Source of the DNA: Roseiarcus sp963842835
Lineage (GTDB): Bacteria; Pseudomonadota; Alphaproteobacteria; Rhizobiales; Beijerinckiaceae
NCBI GenBank assembly: GCA_963842835.1
Contig: CAWJIB010000009.1
Location: 930,001 to 994,000, forward strand
Length of the DNA stretch: 64,000 nt
Reading direction: 5' to 3'
The position numbers and the translations under genes were made by a program. Under the pieces are notes generated by a model, which worked only from the letters and a program-made list of their open reading frames with translations, was not told the DNA's origin and did no database searches. How positions within the stretch are numbered: position 1 is the first letter of the stretch; the number at the start of each line of letters is the position of its first letter. Positions 63,028-64,000 of the stretch are shown piece after piece.

Positions 63028-64000
63028 ACTTCGTCGACTCGCGCGGCCGCCCGATCGTCGTTGTCACCGGGATGGGCGTCGTGACCTCGCTTGGCGTCGG
63101 CAAGCCCGAAAACTGGGCGAAGCTCACTGCCGGCCAATCCGGCATCCGTCGGATCCGCCGTTTTTCGACGGAAGGCCTTCAAACTCAGTTCGGCGGCACG
63201 GTCGACTTCGTGCTGCCGCCGGGCTTCACTCCGCCAGACCTGTCCTTTGCGCTGGCCGAGATTGCGGCGGAAGAGGCCATCGAGCAGGCGGCCGTCAGGG
63301 AAGACGGCGCGTTCCCCGGGCCCTTGTTCATCGCGGTGCCGCCCGTCGAGGTCGATTGGTCGAGCCGCGAAAAACTCTCCGCGGATCTGCCGGCCGATGC
63401 GCCCGTCACCTATCGCGCCTTGCTCGAGAGTTCCTTCGGTCGCCGACCGGAGTTTCAGCGCCTGTTCCTGTTGGGCGGCGTCGCCGATCGCGTCGCCGAC
63501 CGGTTCCGCACGCGCGGTTCGCCGGTGTCGATCTCCACCGCCTGCGCCTCCGGCGGCTCCGCGATCCAGATGGGCGTCGAGGCGATCCGGCGCGGCGAGA
63601 CCAGCGTGGCGCTGAGCATCGGCACGGACGGCTCGATCAATGGCGAGTCCCTCATCCGCTTTTCGCTGCTGTCGGCCCTGTCGACGAGAAACGAGGCGCC
63701 CGAAGAGGCTTCTCGGCCGTTCTCGCGCAATCGCGACGGCTTCGTCATGGCCGAGGGAAGCGGCGCCCTGGTGCTCGAGAGCCTCGCCTCGGCGGTGGCG
63801 CGCGACGCCACGATCCTCGGCGTCATCGCCGGTTGCGGCGAGCGGGCGGACTCCTTCCATCGCACCCGTTCCAATCCCGACGGCACGGCGATCATCGGCG
63901 CGATGCAAGGGGCGCTTGACGACGCCGGCATAGCGCCGGAGGACATTGACTATATCAACGCTCACGGCACCGGCACGCAGGAGAACGACAAGATGGAGTC
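63024..64000 (+). CDS. 3-oxoacyl-ACP synthase II-type ketosynthase, cut by window end
   Basis: The gene starts with ATG at 63024 overlapping the previous TGA, and stays open to the window end (325 complete codons). It has VVVTGMGVVTSLGVGKP, the acyl-binding Cys174 in SISTACASGGSAIQMG, and His314 in INAHGTGTQENDK. The second catalytic histidine and lysine regions lie beyond the window. It is the catalytic KS-alpha-like partner that would extend the very-long-chain acyl group on AcpXL. The gene order acpXL-fabZ-ketosynthase-ketosynthase matches the known rhizobial cluster, where an alcohol dehydrogenase and acyltransferase LpxXL usually follow. Confidence 0.9.
   Translation, partial: MNFVDSRGRPIVVVTGMGVVTSLGVGKPENWAKLTAGQSGIRRIRRFSTEGLQTQFGGTVDFVLPPGFTPPDLSFALAEIAAEEAIEQAAVREDGAFPGPLFIAVPPVEVDWSSREKLSADLPADAPVTYRALLESSFGRRPEFQRLFLLGGVADRVADRFRTRGSPVSISTACASGGSAIQMGVEAIRRGETSVALSIGTDGSINGESLIRFSLLSALSTRNEAPEEASRPFSRNRDGFVMAEGSGALVLESLASAVARDATILGVIAGCGERADSFHRTRSNPDGTAIIGAMQGALDDAGIAPEDIDYINAHGTGTQENDKME

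Overview
The window is GC-rich (roughly two-thirds G+C by eye), densely coded chromosomal DNA from an alphaproteobacterium, most likely of the order Hyphomicrobiales (Rhizobiales). Three markers point there: a MucR/Ros-type regulator, a PodJ-like polarity protein with a coiled coil and Sel1 repeats, and an acpXL-fabZ-ketosynthase cluster for the very-long-chain acyl group of rhizobial lipid A. DUF1127 and DUF2778 proteins fit as well. A methylotroph-rich family such as Beijerinckiaceae or Methylocystaceae is possible, but nothing here proves it. I saw no rRNA, tRNA, CRISPR array, intact transposase or prophage.

Layout. 0-6.1 kb: end of an LprI-like gene, a coupled acyl-CoA ligase/CHAD pair, GtrA and TauE membrane proteins, and propionyl-CoA synthetase. 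6.1-10.5 kb: peroxide defence, with katG and oxyR divergent, flanked by gene-poor DNA rich in inverted repeats. 11-18 kb: a secreted GlcG/HbpS-like protein, malate synthase A, a DUF1127/LysR pair, an RluA-type pseudouridine synthase, ftsY, yciB and an S4 protein. 18-27.2 kb: Suv3-like helicase, PhoH ATPase, a secreted beta-propeller protein, a carboxyl methyltransferase, a HicAB toxin-antitoxin pair with a clear palindromic operator, ychF and two tandem MaoC-like hydratases. 27.4-40.3 kb: a cyclic phosphodiesterase/nucleotidase, the 1329-residue PodJ-like protein, a MerR regulator, cmk, an MFS carrier, a DUF2778 (Tlde1) protein and uvrB.

40.3-42.5 kb is the only clearly accessory stretch. It is AT-richer, lacks intact genes and holds the two broken halves of a HEPN-MNT (HepT/MntA) toxin-antitoxin module. 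42.5-50.5 kb carries a hydrolase, mucR, an EamA exporter, an L,D-transpeptidase, and a GntR-controlled operon of citryl-CoA lyase-like enzyme, acyl-CoA ligase, VOC protein and glutathione transferase-like protein that looks like a small catabolic module. 50.5-58.5 kb holds a secreted hydrolase, an HtrA protease with a textbook terminator, and a response regulator, histidine kinase and glnE in overlapping reading frames. 58.6-64 kb has a 2-oxoglutarate-oxygenase-like protein and then lpxB, acpXL, fabZ and two ketosynthase-type genes. The first of these lacks the catalytic cysteine (KS-beta-like) and the second, cut by the window end, keeps it.

The most interesting items are the KS-alpha/KS-beta-like pair beside acpXL and lpxB, the GntR/citryl-CoA lyase operon, the decayed HEPN-MNT locus, the operator overlapping the oxyR start codon, and the coupling of a sensor kinase to glnE.
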